A stretch of DNA of 64,000 nucleotides from Lepturacanthus savala (Eukaryota > Chordata > Actinopteri > Scombriformes > Trichiuridae): positions 6,361,758-6,425,757 of the forward strand of contig CM060468.1 in the NCBI GenBank assembly GCA_030544235.1, written 5' to 3'. Below, piece by piece: positions 24,380-35,789 of this stretch. A program made the position numbers and the translations under genes. How positions within the stretch are numbered: position 1 is the first letter of the stretch; each line of letters opens with the position of its first letter. Under the pieces are notes generated by a model. That model was not told where the DNA came from, did no database searches, and was given only the letters and a program-made list of their open reading frames with translations.

Positions 24380-26546
24380 TTGGACTCAAAATGTGTATTA
24401 CCCAAATTTCATGTAGTACCTGATTATCACACTGCAAAATAAATAAAATAAGTACAGAATTTTAATCTCCAATCAGATGTGTAGCATATGTTCCTGTCTT
24501 TCTAGTGTTAATGATGGTATCACACTTATCTTGCACGCTAGAGTAGTGAGGAAAAAAAAAAAAAAAGATCCTTCAAATGATCTGTAACAATGAGACCAGC
24601 TGCATCTCTTAAAGATTGAGTCATTCCTGCAGACAACTCCACTCTCTCACATGCTTGGCATTGAGTAGCACTGCGATTAATGCTATTAATGTAACCCCTA
24701 ATGAGCATTGCAGCCTTTAGTGTGAATGTTATTAATCACCACATTCATTATGGCACTTATTCAACCTAAAGTACCACACGTAAGAACAACAAACAAAAAA
24801 CCTGTGCCAGCATGGACAAAAGATGGTTTGTCTTGGTTAGTCATTATATGAGGAATTGTAACCTCCCTTCAATTTCTTTCACTCCACTGGCCTGTTATTG
24901 GGCCTCATGTGAGTCCACAACTGAGCGCTGGTCACTCCAGGGCACTTCACTTGTGAATCATCACCCAGAGCTCCACAAAGAGGCCAGATTCAGGTTTCTA
25001 TACAATGTTAATTTGTTCCCAAGAGAGACAGAGAGCCTGGATGCCTTCATGATTGGGTGGTTGTTGACAGCTGTGTCCCAGCAGAACTGCAAGAGCTGTA
25101 TTAACCAAGCAGCTTCTTCTTGGTTAATTCTTCAACTGCACAATATATTGTATACAAATAATACTAAGTGTATAATTATTACTATATATACTGCATGTAT
25201 ATATAATCTTCTTACTTCAAGGGGGGGGGGGGGCATTTTGCCATTTTCCCAGTTTAATATTTACATTTTTGTGGTCTATTTATGAAAAAATTTGCAGCTT
25301 ATATGGTCAACCTAGTTAAACATCTAGCAGCAATGGAGTCAGTCTTCTCACACACTCGCACTGAAAAACCCTATTTCTGCCCCTCCCCTCCCTATGGAAA
25401 CACCCACTCTTTGGCCTAGCACTGTCATAAATGTCAGAGAGCTGGGGTTAGTTCAGAGAAACAGAAGTCAAGTACTCTGGAAGGTTGGGGCAGTTACATC
25501 TCTAAAAGGTTTGTGTTCATCCAGGTTTCAGCAATACTTAAGAGGAGGCCAGACCACAATAGAATGAGTGGATAGTCTTATTATACAGTTTGTGTGTTGT
25601 CAGGAACACCAGAATCCTAAATATGTACACTGAAAAAGTGTAATAGGGCCTCTTTAATGAAAAACTCATTTAATTCAACACTACACTACACGTGGTGTTT
25701 TCATCTGAGCTTCCTGATTTCATGCAAATGTCACCACTGAACTGCATCTTTTAATCCCACTGGAAGGAAATCAGAGCGCTGATTACACAGCCAGCTTCTA
25801 GTTTAGTAAATTAGACTTAAATTTATACAAATTTAGACACATGACAAGTGCAGAAAAAATGACATGGAGCACTTATGGATATGCACACACAACTGAGTTT
25901 ATATGCTAGGGGGGGGGGGGGTCCAATAGAGTACCACTAGTGTTAGGTTTGACTCTGGCAGCTAGTTGAAGGTCAGTTAACATACAAGACACATATTTAT
26001 CAGTATTATACACCAAAGTCCTATGAAAATAACCAAGGAGAGTAACAAAGTAAAATATGAAGGTGTTTCAAAACAGTAATAGTCTGTTTTTTAGTGCAAG
26101 TAGCTTCAAAATTAAAGTCGTTAATAATAGTTATTGCACAATCCCATGAAATTTCACTGTTTACTGGCAAAGGACGATATTGAACCAGGCAAGTTAGTGT
26201 GAATTAGTGTTGTTCACTTTAGTTAGTGCGTGGTCCTGGCACACATTTAGTGAACGGTCTGGAGCAGCCAGGCTTGAGGCCTGATGTGAAATGGTCCAGT
26301 AGCAGTGTCCTTCAAGGGTCTTTTCATCCAATTAATGGGCCAGCAATAAAGCCTGACCAGTGTTCAGCAAAAAGTCTGTCTTGGTAAACAGCAGCAGCAC
26401 ATCGGTTTGTAGCACTAGAAAACAATTCCATGAATGAGGAGGTTTCAGCTTCCAAATATCCAGACTTCCAGTCCATTTACTGTGAGTGTTTCTGAGTGGG
26501 GATCTGAGGGTAGAACATGATGTATTGCTCAATAGACCGTTAAGCC
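24380..26546. other. Gene-free stretch with G-runs and a possible MITE
   Basis: A 157-codon open frame at 24812-25285 has no recognisable domain and is probably chance or overlies non-coding conserved sequence. G-runs of 12-13 bp lie at 25220-25231 and 25911-25922. Positions 25370-25660 look like a fish dispersed repeat ending GTGTAATAGGGCCTCTTTAA; its left border is unclear. Confidence 0.45.
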
Positions 26547-26612
26547 CCCTGAGGCGAGTCTATGATTTGTGATTTTGGGCTACACAAATAAACTTGACTT
26601 GACCTGACTTGA
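26547..26612 (+). repeat. 3' tail of a teleost retroposon-like repeat
   Basis: The segment CCCCTGAGGCGAGTCTATGA, then TTTGTGATTTTGGGCTACAC and AAATAAACTTGACTTGACC, matches a tail I recognise from many fish repeats (variants of ATTTTGGGCTATACAAATAAA ending in TTGACTTGAC units). The body of the element upstream could not be delimited. Confidence 0.65.
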
Positions 26613-26956
26613 ATGCTGAGTCAGCATCCTGCTTTTAGGTGGCTGCATATGAATGATGTAGATAAAGGCTCTATTACCAGGAAGGAACTATTACCAGGAT
26701 TGCATATGAATGGGTCAGATGTTGTGATTGTTAATTGGCATGTCCAATAATAAGAAGGCAACAATGAAACCAAATTGAGGCCTATGAACTACAGCAGTGA
26801 CCCGTTATTTCTTATGCTTATGCTTTCCCAGCATTTAGTATTGAGCTTTTTATAAAATGAACGATCCAAACTGAGGTGCATCATCCACAGCAAAAGCAAT
26901 CCTAATGGGAAGACATATGTTCTTCCAAAGTGCAGAAACACAATTACACACACTAG

Positions 26957-27662
26957 ATGTGTAGTTCTCAAAACCGGTCTTGGCCTCCAGACCATTTTTT
27001 GTGGTCTTGGTCTTGTCATGGCCTTGGCAGTCTTTGGTCTTGGTCTTTGGCTCAGTCTCAGGTCTCTCAGTCTTGCAATGTCTTGAGCTGGCAGAGCAGT
27101 CTTGCTTACATGTTTTTTTTACCCTGATATCATTATTACACGCCTACTTTAAGTGGTCCCAATGACATGCATTGGTCATGTTGGTCCTTTCATGCTCCCG
27201 TACCTCATTTACAGCAGAGTTATAGAGGAGGACGCAACATGTCGGCAAATTCAGCAGTGGTTAGTTTTGGTTTAACAAAATGCAAAGTATGCATTTGCAC
27301 CACAACAAGAGGGAAGAAGCATTCAGCATCTTTGCAAATTTGAATATTGTTTGTCATGATAGTACTACTTCAACAGCACTCAGGAGTCAGTCCTCTAATT
27401 GTGTAGAATTAGCATAATGGTCATGCAAGTACCACACATAGTTGAGAGTCTCAGACAATTGATAAAAATATTAGTAATGAGTTCGCACACAAGACATGCA
27501 CTATCTATATTGTGCCTGTAGTTGACATATATATATATATATATATGTCATCTACATCTACTGGTCTTAGTCTTGACATGGTCTGTCTTGGTTTTCATAT
27601 TCTCTGGTCTTGATAGTGTCGTTGTCTTGGTCTCAGTTTAGGTGGTCTTGACTACAAGTCTT
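26957..27662. mobile_element. Non-autonomous DNA transposon with TGTAGT...ACC termini
   Basis: The left end (TGTAGTTCTCAAAACCGGTC) and the reverse complement of the right end (TTGTAGTCAAGACCACC) are imperfect inverted repeats about 705 bp apart. Inside each end are degenerate TCTTGGTC repeats (27000-27095 and 27560-27650), a hallmark of a fish family I recognise. In the middle, from about 27239 (+), a short open segment reads MSANSAVVSFGLTKCKVC and continues with a GKKHSASLQ-like stretch. It vaguely resembles a broken BED-type zinc finger of a hAT transposase, at low confidence. A (TA)n lies at about 27529-27546. Confidence 0.6.
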
Positions 27663-28517
27663 AACACACACACAGACAAAAAGAAAAAAACAACACAGGC
27701 GAGTAAATCCAGCTGTGTGAGGCAGCAGGTTCTTGTCTCTATCTTAGGGAAATCTACACAACCTTTCTTCCTCCCCCTCAAAGATTGAAACATGCTACTT
27801 CACCCACAACTTCGCCTGTTTAGCGAGCTACAACCCCTACCAAGATGTCCTCGGGCTCTCAGTGGCAGAAGTAGCAGAGCGAGGAATTCCTTTATATCAT
27901 GCACACTATGTACCACACACACAGCATGAGGAGGCCGGCTGTGTATGTCTTGTGCATACAAACTCTCATAATCACACCGGCACTATAGTCAGTGCTGCAC
28001 AGCAGAAAGTGCCGTGCTGTGTATATCTGGGCTGCATTTTTGTCTTCTCTCATATTGAGTGTTTGTGCTCCATGAGCACCCCCGAACCAGTGCTGTTTAG
28101 CCATTTTGTGAATTTGTGTATGTATGTAAATCAACTTCTTGCTGGGAAATACAATGCCCTACAATCACATATTCACATTGTGCTCAACTATATTTCTACA
28201 TGTTGAAAAGCCTCCATTGATGAAATAAAAATGTCTTTTGAAAAATAGCCTACAGACAAGCTGTAGAAAATACAATGTGGAGAAGAAACTTAAACTAATG
28301 CCTGAAGTTTTCAACAGAATATCAGTCATTTCCTGATATTATTTTTGGACCAGCAAGCACCTTTGTTCTGTTTTTGTTCTCCCCTCTCTTTCCGATTTTC
28401 TTTTCTCTCCAGACTGTGACTGTAACAATGAGTGTTAAATATGAGAGAAAAAGCAAGACAAAGAAGTGGCATACAAGCCATTAATTATATTATCAGGAAG
28501 CTTGTTTATTTAAACTG
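27663..28517. other. Gene-free non-coding stretch
   Basis: No gene or clear repeat is seen. The open frame at 27862-28206 lacks any recognisable feature. Confidence 0.5.
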
Positions 28518-28529
28518 TTCTGGAACATT

Positions 28530-28812
28530 CATTCATCTTCTATACCTGCTTATTCCTCATTAGGGTCGCAGAGGTCTGCTGGAGCCTATCCCAGCGCATT
28601 ACAGGAGAGAGGCAGGGATACACCCTAGATGGTCGCCTGCCTATCGTGGGGCACACACACAAATCACTCACACTCACACTTACACCTATGGACATTTTAG
28701 AGTCCCCAATTAACCTCAGCATGTTTTTAGACTGTGGGAGGAAGCCGGAGAACCTGGAGAAAACCTATGCAGACCACGGGTAATCCCTGTTCCCTGTTCC
28801 ACCACATCACCC
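28530..28812. mobile_element. Complete teleost dispersed element with 12-bp target-site duplication
   Basis: The element begins CATTCATCTTCTATACCTGC and contains the well-known blocks TTATTCCTCATTAGGGTCGC, TTTAGAGTCCCCAATTAACC and ACTGTGGGAGGAAGCCGGAG. It is bordered by a perfect 12-bp direct repeat TTCTGGAACATT (28518-28529 and 28813-28824). It is non-coding and very common in fish. The duplication length suits a retroposed element, but I do not assign a superfamily. Confidence 0.85.
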
Positions 28813-30269
28813 TTCTGGAACATTTTATACCAATTTTCATAATTGTACTTTTTTAGATCTTTAAATCTACTGTATTTCCTACAGTGGAGATCCAACCAAA
28901 CCAAGAAAAACATTCTTCAGTGCCTACTTTTGAGTATCCCTACCTATTTTCACTTTGCATATTCTTTTACATGTTCACTTCACACTTCCGAGGGGATTAA
29001 CACTTTTTATTTATTTATTTTTTTTTGCTCTGAGTGGATTGGGAAGAAGTCAAGCCTGAGGAGAAAAGTTTCCTTTCTAAAGTTAAGAAGTAGACAGACA
29101 TACTATACTGATTTATTTCTCCCAAAAGTCTTGGCATTAACTCCCATATCCAGCTATTCACAATGTTGTTCATTGTTTTATTCCTTTCTTGACTTTTTCT
29201 TTTCTCTTGTTCTCTCCTTTCTTATCGTTGCTTTCCTTTTGTTTCTTCTGGTTGCAGTGAGCTTACTAAACCACAACCTGAAATCTATTTCTTCCCCATG
29301 GGATGGGAACGGAAGCCAAAGCATTAATCAGACCTTTTTTTTTTTTTTCTTAAGTTACTGCTCGGATTATTTGAGCTTCAAACACAACGCTTTTTGCATC
29401 CCCCTATTTTAAATATCGCCACAGGTACGACATATGGTAATGTAGGTAGTGGATTATCGTTGAGTTTCAGGGTAAACATACATTTAGCTGTTTCAGCCAG
29501 CCTGGAGATTGTTTGCTGAATGCATATTAAAGGATAAGGTGGATATTTTTGTGGAAAATGTGCTTTCTAGAGGAAAAAAATAGTCCCACATTTAACACTT
29601 TTCTGCAATTTTATTTAAAGTTTTAATATCTAAAACTGAATATATTTGTGGTTTAATTATAAAAGTCATCTCAATATAAGTTCACAACTCGTCTTTCTGG
29701 AGCTCTACAAAGAACGGGTTGTTTTACCTAAAAACATCCATCTAATCAAAAATCAATTGAAATCTCACTTTTATGCGATATGGAACATTTAAATAAACTT
29801 TCAGAAATTCCTTCTCATTAGTGACACCCTTGCAGTGGCTTTTACTGTAGAAGCTGCAGCTCAACAACCCACTGCATAAAAAAAATATATATATATATAT
29901 ATATACATATTACGACATATAAATTCATACAGCCGTTTTAATGTATTTGGACATATACTTGTATTTCTCTCTAAATTGAGAGAAATCATGTTGAGAAGAA
30001 TGTTTAAACACAGCTGTGTTTAACATTGTTTTGTTTGTTGCAATTTCCATTCAGTGTTTGTATAACCGGTGGAGGGAAGTAATTGGTGAGCCATTGAATT
30101 AAATGTTTGGCGCTAGAAAGGCTCACTGGTGAATGCTGCACTGATTCCAGTTAAGTGTTCACTCCTTCATAATTGCAAAGTCCTCGCGCTGCGCCATGCT
30201 ATGTGGGATGAAATTAGTTGTTTTCAAGTGTTTCGCCAGAGCCATTATTATCAAAAATTACCCTATAAT

Positions 30270-30400
30270 GTGAGACCATTGCACTTTGGGTTTTGATTAT
30301 TTAATTATTTGTTTAATTGCGAGCCAATTCCAGTCAAAACGCAATTGGCTGGCAAAGTTATAGAGAACTCCCAGGCTCTGTGGAAGTAAAGCAATCAGTC
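30270..30400. promoter_or_regulatory. Candidate conserved non-coding element
   Basis: Dense TAAT/ATTA cores occur (GATTATTTAATTATTTGTTTAATTG) with two CCAATT/AATTGG inverted motifs close by (GAGCCAATTCC and CGCAATTGGCTGGC). The texture is that of a developmental enhancer; this is inference. Confidence 0.3.
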
Positions 30401-30685
30401 AGCCAGGCATCAAAAGAGCACATACCCAACACCTAATGAATCACCACACTGGAAGAGTTCCTAATCGCCGGGTAGCAGAGTACAGAATGCAATAGTGATA
30501 TATGGCTATACTCTTCAACAGCAAGGACTTTTTTTTTGTTGGATACAGATGTTGTAAATCGGCTGAGGCGTGGCGTGTCTTGAATTGTAATGCAACATCA
30601 GTCAACAACTGGGTATGAATTTTATTTAAAAATGTTACTGTTAATTTACTGTTCCCACATAGAATATGACTATGCTTTAGGTTAT

Positions 30686-30690
<5 letters not shown>

Positions 30691-30720
<30 letters not shown>
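30691..30720. repeat. (TA)n microsatellite
   Basis: A perfect TA array is read directly, followed by a short CACACA segment. Confidence 0.95.
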
Positions 30721-30726
<6 letters not shown>

Positions 30727-32984
30727 GTATATATTTTAGTTTCTTTTTCATCTCGAGATCTTGTTTTGTCTTGAGAGCTTTGACAGTTCTGTGTCATGTA
30801 TTTTTTTAAATGTCTCTCTCTTTTTAAGCCGCATGTCATAATTCGTCTTATCAGAAGAAAGAATCCGCTTCACAAGACCTGTCAGCAGCCCCATCTCCCC
30901 TGACAGAAACACTTAAGAGGACTCTTGGCAACGCTTTAAAAAATGTCATTGATACAGAAATAGATGCAACGATTGGGCTTGTTTTCAGGTCGTTTGTAAC
31001 GCTGTGATGCTAATCCCTTTAGAATATCAAAGTTTATGTCTTTTATACCATAACCCTATCACTGTTTTTCAACAAACCACTACCGATCTTTTTTCAATCT
31101 AGCACACGTGAAGTTAAAGTCTCATACATCAATTTCGATTTAAACATGCGTCTCAGCTCGGCGCTTCAGCCTTATCACTTTTGATGGGAGACAGCGGCAT
31201 CATTATTAAAATGATGAGGAAACAACAGCACCGAGCGGGAGACTTTGTTTCTTTAAATAAGACCAATATGGAACAATATGAAATCTGTAGACTGCAGTGA
31301 CAGCAATCTCAAAGTGGGATTCTTTCAAAATGAAACAATCTTGTCTTATTCTAAAACAAGCTCGTTTCCATTTTGGGATCAATTGTTTTACCATAAGGGA
31401 AAATAACACAGGCTGTACACACCATTTCGTTTTCTTTCTCGTGTCACCTACAAGACACCTCGACACAAGAGACCGGAGCAGTTCCTCTGAATAATGGCAG
31501 CACACATGTTCACCCTGGAAATAGATAGGCAATTCCTGAATGATGTAATCGTGAATTAGGCAATTAAATCCTACAGAATTGTAAATAATTTCCTCTGAAT
31601 AAAAGGAAGAAAATGTGCATCCACAGTATTCACTATGATATAAAGACTTCTCTCCAGCTCACAGGGAGTGGGCTGATTTTTTTTTCCCTTTTTGTTTTTT
31701 TGCATAACTGGCAGCTGAAAAATTTTCCCAGTAGATTTTTTTAAAAAAAGCTAATTGTTTACACTTCCGAATGTGCCAATGATGACAAGTGGATTCAGAG
31801 TGACTTTTAGACATCTCAAGTTTTTTGTATTTTTTTATTTATTTGTTTATTTTAACTCCTTTTGAAATAGCTTTTTGAAGCGCTGCCTCGCTGTCCTTCT
31901 GTGAAACACAGAGACAGACAGCACTGATCCAGGCTGCCTTTTCAGCCAGCTTTATAATTAGTCCGCCATGAATACGGCCCGAACATGAAAATCTCTACCG
32001 CTGAGGACAGTTTCACACTTTGCACATTTGAAAACGGGCTTAATTGGGGCCAAACTCAGTTGTTATGAGATCTAATAGGATGGCATGAAAAAAAAGTGGC
32101 AGAAACAGACAGTTCCACATAAAAGGGAAGAGGTCCGCTTTGATTCTTGGATTAGATGAGGTAGATAACAAAGGAATCGTCTGCTTGTACTCTTTAACAC
32201 AATATTTGATATGAACACTTATTTTCACAGTTATCGTTCATATTCAGATTTACTAAAGATATATTAAAGAAAATAACAAAATTATATTTAGAATTTAAAA
32301 GTCCTTGAATAAAGTCCATGGTTGATGCAGAACAGTAGAACTGTAGGGTGTTATATGTAAATGTTGCATCCAGAACAGTCATTTGAATTGACTAAGATGA
32401 GCTGTATACTTGTAGACTGGATACTGAGGAGGTGCATTGTGTTGTCAAATAGAGCAGTGGCCACTGGGAGAGTAATGTGTAGGAACAGCCACTCACAAAC
32501 CTAAACGCCCCTTTACAGTACATCTAGAGGTCACCTGCTCCTCCCTTGCTCTGCTTCTGCTTATCACCCAATGTCACTGCTCCAGTATGAAGACTTCAAG
32601 TTCTTTTTAAAACTCTCCAAATGTTTCTCTCCAAAAAAAACTAGGAGGTTGTCTTCTGTCTTTTGTTTGTATTTAGGGACTAAGTTGTGAGTCTAGATAG
32701 ATAATAATAATAATAATAATATGAAATATAATAATATTGTATAGTAATAATAACATAACATATACTATTAGTATATAAAAGAGCAGTGCAGGTTAGTTTT
32801 CATATGTCAGTTTTCTTATAGATATCTTTCACGGCGTGTCGACTTGTTAAATGTTTTTTTCAGAAATCCCTCATTGTCTTTCTTGGAGAGAGTAACTACA
32901 TAAGCAGAGTGATGCACTCTCATGGCCGTACACACAGTATATGCCATAACCCCAAAATTAGCCATTCGGGATAATGTGCAGAAC

Positions 32985-33230
32985 TATTTCCTTGGTCAGT
33001 GAGCTTTATTGGTACTGGAAGCCTGATTTAGTCACTCTGGGGCAGAGCCAGGTTGTCGGTTTCCCTCCTGTTTCCGGCCTTCATGCTAAGCTATGTTATA
33101 GCTGCCTACTGCCAGTAGCTTCCCTTACAGACTTTATAGAGGTGTTCATCTGTCTAGCTCCTGTAAATCCTTGCAAGAAAGCAAACGTTTCCCAAATAAG
33201 CTGAACTATTGCTTCAATGACTATATGTGG
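32985..33230. repeat. Teleost dispersed repeat (CTTCATGCTAAGCTA type)
   Basis: The ordered blocks TTTCCCTCCTGTTTCCGGCC, TTCATGCTAAGCTATG, GCAAGAAAGC and TTTCCCAAATAAGCTGAACT match a common fish interspersed repeat whose end reads CCCAAAATGTYGAACTATTCC. The copy is old, and only this end is clear. Confidence 0.65.
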
Positions 33231-33465
33231 TGCAGTCATAGAAATCACCCGAAATCCTCTGTGGATTTCTGTTGCTCAATTAATTGATACGTGACATTTT
33301 CAGATCACTTTTAAACACCGCAGCACGGCTCAGTGGTGTCAGCCTGTAACGGTAAAATCACTGTTGTATTAGCAAAATCACTATAATTACTTTCAAACTA
33401 ATTGGGTTAAGCCTCATTTGTTAAATGGTTAAGTCAGCGGCTTACAGTAGATGATAGGCAGTCAC
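33231..33465. other. Short gene-free spacer
   Basis: A+T-rich unique sequence with no feature recognised. Confidence 0.5.
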
Positions 33466-33759
33466 TTACTGTAGCTTGGCAGCTGGCTTGGGGCAGCGGA
33501 GCACAGCTTGTATATTATTAATTTTAAAGTAGTTACAGTCCATCAGCTGCACCCTCCTCCTCCTCCCGCTGTGCTTGTGCCCTCTGGGTCCACAGGAGCT
33601 GCTCGGCAGCAGAAAGCGCTGGCTCCGCCTTTTTTTTTTTCGCCGCGTACCCTCAGGTCGGCCTCCCGTCCTCAGCGGAGAGCATAAGACAACAACTCGT
33701 CTGAAAGTGTTCACCCGCTGAAGTTGCTCGGGGTGCATAGGCCGCAGTATGTCTGTCAA
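33466..33759 (-). other. Unassigned 97-codon open frame in a CpG-rich patch
   Basis: A minus-strand frame starts MTDILRPMHPEQLQ and is rich in Arg/Lys in the middle. It ends at a TAA inside CTACAGTAAGTG, where ACA|GTAAGTG would be a good splice donor. The 5' half (33590-33750) holds about 14 CpG in 150 bp, unlike its flanks. No homologous family is recognised. It may be a first exon of an unannotated minus-strand transcript, or a CpG-rich regulatory patch with a chance frame. Evidence for translation is weak. Confidence 0.2.
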
Positions 33760-35480
33760 TAAATCTGAAGAGTCTGAGCTCTCCGTTTGCTTGAATTCTG
33801 AGTGACCCAGGTTGAATCATGAAATATTAATTGCATCAATCTTGTACAGAAACAATGGAATGAAAGGCCAGTGGTAGTGTGTATGTGTTTGTGTGTGTAT
33901 GTGTGTGTGTCCTACATTTATGGATGTTGCAGCGCGGTTCTCAAATACGGTGACATGTGCTGAAAGTGCAGAGATTGATTGACGTTTCACCGTCATGAAA
34001 GTGCTGAACTGACTGCAAAGTATGGAATCAATACCACAGCAGAAGCTGCATGATTTGCCTTTTTATGAAGACAAAAAAGAAAAGTTGGTTAGGGTTTACT
34101 ACAATCGTTCAACTCATATCGTCATATACAATCAAAAAAATGCATCAATCAAATCAAAGAAAGTCCTGATATAACAATATATTTGTTATTTAATTGCTTT
34201 TGGAAATGTGATGGTCTTATCATTTCCTCACTGCCTTTCTGCCTCTTTTTTAATTCAAGTCCTCAAAACAGGGAACATTCTGTGCGGTTATGTTAGGACG
34301 CTCTGTTACTTACAGCCCAAGAGATAATCAAAAGCAATAGCAGAAGTTTTCCTTTTGCAATATGAAATATGGAAAAATGGAAAAAAAAAAAAAAAAAGAA
34401 TAAAAGCTGCAGCTTGGAAAACGAATTTGAACGCCTATGTAGCGAGCATTAAGAAACCTTAGAAACACATAAATAATCAATGCGTAATAAAATCATGAGC
34501 AGTGGTTTGGAATCTATCATTCATCATTGTCCATAAAAAACATCCCTCTATAGCTTAAAAAAAAAAGCACTACAGTAATTTATTTATCTGCTTTGCCTCT
34601 CGTGTGTTAGAGACAGACTGCACGTCAACAAAAACAAAGTAAAGTGCAGTCTGAACAGTTTTGTTCTCCGTCATATTGGAACTGCAACAGTAGCTGTGAG
34701 ATTAAAGTGCCAGTCTTCAGGTTTAATTTGTTAGTGTTTGCATCCGCATGTGATAGTAAAAAGTATAACCCTTTTTTTTTTTTTTTTTAAATTCCTACCC
34801 CTTAAGGCTAAAAGGGGTTAGGAGTGCTACAGTACACTATTCATCCGCTGTGCATGCAAATACCCTTAAAGCTAAGTCAGCACTAAGCCTTACTCTCAGT
34901 GTTTCATTTAGAATCCAGTGTGCTGCAGTAGAGAGAGAATAATGTAAAACATATTAAGTTCCTTCCACTGAAAGACTACACAGTATGTAATGTGAAGGCT
35001 GTAGACTAAATATTCTCTTATAGCTGCTGAATGTCAAAAAAAAAGTCCCAGGAGCATACTGTAGAATTCCCTGCCAGTGATTTCACATGACACAACAATT
35101 TGACAAATTTGCATTCCCTCAGTTTCAATCACATAGCGACTATCGAACCGTGTTGCATCACCACTGTGTGATTCAGGCTTATGAACGAGTATGTTGGCAT
35201 GGTTCTAATATTCTTCGCTGGAGTGAGGAGCCCTATCGTTTCCTGGGAACCACAGACAGACGCTCTCATGCATAACTTTGGCTCTGGTGGCATCGGGCTC
35301 ACATAGCCCTTCGTTATGCAATGCGAACCACATTAGCTCGCTAATAAATTCAAATCCAGCACTCAGTTACAGTAGACTTGCATCATTATAGTCACATGAC
35401 AAACTGAGCTCATGGATATGTTTCCTAAGTTCCTCTTCACACTAACTTGTCTTGCACTCTGTATCTGTAACTTTTTTTTA
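33760..35480. other. Gene-free non-coding stretch
   Basis: No gene is supported. It includes A-runs near 34379-34397, a T-run near 34772-34788, a small hairpin at 34794-34822 (CCTACCCCTT against AAGGGGTTAGG), and an unassigned 62-codon frame at 35087-35275. Confidence 0.5.
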
Positions 35481-35485
35481 AAAAA

Positions 35486-35785
35486 TGCACCTTACTATTA
35501 TTCATACGATACTGTAGCTGTTATTACCAAGTCATTGCCAATGGAATTTTCTTGTACTTTTTTTTTTTTTTTTTTTAACCTGCGGGTCAGGTAAAACAAA
35601 ATGATGGCTAGCAAGATGAGAAAGTCAAAAACCTTTTAAAATACAGTTTTAAGAAGCATTCATCAGGTCTGTTAACTTATTTAACAATGAATGCACCTTT
35701 TTATCATTCATATCCTATTACCAAGTTGTTACCAATGGAATTTTGTTGTATTTTGTACTTGCTGCAATGAAAATAAAGTTTATCT
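35486..35785. repeat. Two diverged copies of a CCAATGGAATTTT repeat
   Basis: Block 35486-35560 and block 35691-35762 share ATGCACCTT, ATTATTCATA/ATCATTCATA, TTACCAAGT and TGCCAATGGAATTTT/TACCAATGGAATTTT followed by TTGTA. The second continues into GCAATGAAAATAAAGTTTAT, a tail shared by many fish retroposons. They form an old local direct duplication or tandem insertion. Confidence 0.65.
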
Positions 35786-35789
35786 TATG

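Larger units (their letters stand above)
28825..32984. other. Gene-free stretch with single-copy and simple-repeat segments
   Basis: No gene is supported. A 189-codon frame at 28843-29412 is T-rich and featureless. (TA)n runs occur at about 29886-29905 and 30691-30720, and (AAT)n at about 32700-32721. The part from 29530 may be one end of a fish repeat (AAAGGATAAGGTGGATATTT). Regions 30060-30400 and 31080-31560 are high-complexity candidates for regulatory sequence. Confidence 0.5.

Noticed and set aside
24812..25285. 157-codon ATG frame on the plus strand
   Set aside because: It has no recognisable domain and its end runs through low-complexity A+T sequence and a G-run; no splice or promoter context supports it.
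35087..35275. 62-codon frame with protein-like composition
   Set aside because: No family match, no splice context and short; no evidence beyond being open.
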